The notes beneath the pieces are model-generated. The model made no database searches. It had not been told where the DNA came from and saw nothing but the letters and a program-made list of their open reading frames with translations. From Cardinalis cardinalis (taxonomy: Eukaryota > Chordata > Aves > Passeriformes > Cardinalidae), in contig JACDOX010000024.1 of the NCBI GenBank assembly GCA_014549065.1, forward strand, positions 3,569,298 through 3,633,297: a DNA stretch of 64,000 nt, given 5' to 3'. Shown here piece by piece: positions 62,396 through 64,000 of this stretch. Made by a program: the position numbers and the translations under genes. Positions within the stretch are counted from its first letter, which is position 1. Each line of letters begins with the position of its first letter.

Positions 62396-63794
62396 TACTG
62401 GTGCTATATAATAAACACATCAGAAAAAAGGAAAAATCTTTTTAAAGAATTGAACACAGGGAACCATAGTCTTTTTAACTGACTGACTTTCAAAAGCTTA
62501 TTGACAATTTAAGAGTACAATGCCATGTTAACTAATTCAGATTCCACCATGGACTTTGAAAGCAAAGTAATCAGAAAAGTAAGCAAAGTCCTTTTATGTA
62601 TTTTCTAACAGTAGTATTTTCTTTTGTGAGCACCACAAAATAAAAAAAAAGAAGAAATAACCAAAGACTGTCATCACTGTAACAATTACTTTTTGCCTAA
62701 ACCAATCTGAAAGAGTATATAAAGAATGTTCATTAAGCATGTTAGGAATGTCGAAACTCTTCAGAGATATGCAAGATTCCAAAAGAGCAAGCTTTTTTNA
62801 AATTCTATGTACACACTTGAATTTTTTCATAAAAAAACACTTTCCATTTGTTCTGCATTTTAAGTACTCATTCACTGTCTCCTTATGAACAGTGATCAGC
62901 TTTAGCTGCAGAATTCTATACAGAAAGGAAGCAAANAGAAAACGAGACTCCCATTTTTTCCCACTAATTATGAGACTACACATACTTATTTTAAAGGTAG
63001 GAAGCACCTGTCTAGCTGCCAAATCCCGTGCTTTCAAGCTTTGAAATCTTTTATTTTGTAAGCAGCTTGAATAAAACTCAGATTCTTGGTAGAAGGCTAA
63101 TCATTTCCTGAAACAGAGTGAAAGGAAACATTCCAGGATAAAAATGTTCAATAAAACATGGTGTCTGCAACCTCCCCCATGGTCTGCACCCAACTCTGCT
63201 CCGGGGCTTCAGAACCAGGGCTTAAAAGTTCAGTGAGCCATGCTGCAGGAGGCAGGCAAGAGAAAGTGAAAACTATTTTATTCCCCCCCTTCCTTCCCCC
63301 CCAACATCCTGGCCCCGTGGGACTACACAATACAGTGCATCTCTGCGCATGCACACGACAACTCACACATCCAGAGCAATTCTGCAAAGAATGCACAGTT
63401 TGTACTATGTCCCCCTTCAGGAATGGGTGACCTTGTAACACATTTTCAGGCACAGAGGCTTTCTGAAATAAACTGCTGAAATTCAGGTACCTACGTCAGA
63501 AGTGCACATTATGAACAATGACATGCAATGACCTACAAATTCATTGCAATATTCCAGTACTGATTTTCAGGAAACAACAAATCTGCGCAAAAGGAGATTA
63601 AAGCCCTTTCAGAGGTTTTAAGTCTTCAAAATCTTGCACTACAGAGTTTACCAAAGCTATGTTTTCAGCCCTCATTTTCTATATGGTCATTTTATGTCAA
63701 ACCATTGATGACCAGACGGCGGATTTTCCAGTAGTTACAGCTAAATGAAAACCTTCTGCTCTACCTTACAAATTTAAAGCAGATCTATTTATGA

Positions 63795-63821
63795 GGGGGA
63801 GGGAGGGTGTGGGGGGGGGGG
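63795..63821 (+). repeat. G-rich tract (possible G-quadruplex)
   Basis: G5-A-G3-A-G3-TGT-G11 satisfies the four-run pattern for a G-quadruplex on the plus strand (C-rich on the OSBPL8 strand). Confidence 0.7.
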
Positions 63822-64000
63822 TCGGCAGTGGAAAGTACAAGAAAGGAAGGCATTTATAAACCACATCACAGAACCTCAGTCCTAAAAGCCCAAACAATCA
63901 AAACAAACATTCCAGTCAGTCTCAAACACACCAATGCATTTTAAAGTGAGATTTGAAGCAGTGTGAAAGCTAACTTACTCCCTTCCGGGTCTGCAAATCT

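Larger units (their letters stand above)
58421..64000 (-). other. OSBPL8: OSBPL8 intron, continues past window
   Basis: At least 5.5 kb of intron. I searched it by eye for the expected upstream coding exons (residues 1-73) and did not find them. It contains a degenerate minisatellite at 59391-59500, an unexplained membrane-like open frame at 62141-62395, a G-rich tract at 63795-63821 and a strong donor-like site at the very end. Confidence 0.6.

Noticed and set aside
62594..63037. 147-codon minus-strand frame with a hydrophobic end
   Set aside because: Non-ATG start, two N bases, and Phe/Leu runs derived from poly(A)/(T). It is kept only as context for the frame at 62141-62395.
1..64000. CRISPR arrays, operons, prokaryotic elements, tRNA or rRNA genes
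   Set aside because: None seen. The window is vertebrate genomic DNA and no cloverleaf or rRNA-like segment was recognised by eye.

Overview
The window is vertebrate nuclear DNA, almost certainly from a bird and probably a songbird. It has intron-split genes on the minus strand, an AT-rich background with one CpG island, CR1 LINE fragments of the avian type, and LTR pieces whose 3' ends I recognise as common in passerine genomes. More than one hundred isolated single N bases are scattered through it. The species cannot be fixed from the sequence alone.

Two protein-coding genes are present, both on the minus strand. BBS10 (27311-29325) is complete. It has two coding exons and encodes a 648-residue group II chaperonin-like protein of the BBS/CCT chaperonin complex that helps assemble the BBSome. 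OSBPL8 (33508 to beyond 64000) encodes ORP8, a tail-anchored ER lipid-transfer protein working at ER-plasma membrane contacts. Twenty coding exons are visible, and their phases all agree. Together they give the C-terminal 816 residues; the N-terminal coding exons lie past the right edge. The order BBS10 then OSBPL8, same strand, matches the human 12q21.2 neighbourhood. OSBPL8 has a roughly 4 kb 3' UTR, and its only AATAAA that I noticed lies inside the BBS10 CpG island, about 190 bp before the BBS10 start codon.

Layout: 1-27300 is intergenic, beyond the 3' end of BBS10. It holds a CR1 3' end (3765-4621), an LTR remnant (5531-5710), a CA/TG-rich tract and a GC-rich minisatellite (8909-9470), a short inverted CR1 tail (9835-9975) and a second LTR on the minus strand (23868-24240). 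The rest shows no gene I can support. 27311-29325 is BBS10, 28480-29500 its CpG island, and 29500-33507 the OSBPL8 3' UTR. 33508-64000 is OSBPL8 exons and introns. One large intron carries a sense-oriented CR1 with reverse transcriptase remnants (44630-46430) and an antisense ERV-type LTR (46930-47528).

No new biological system is evident. The observations most worth a second look are the tight OSBPL8-to-BBS10 junction, the very short predicted BBS10 3' UTR, the abrupt GC shift inside BBS10 exon 2, the tendency of single N bases to sit at silent codon positions (suggesting masked heterozygous sites), and an unexplained minus-strand open frame with a membrane segment at 62141-62395.
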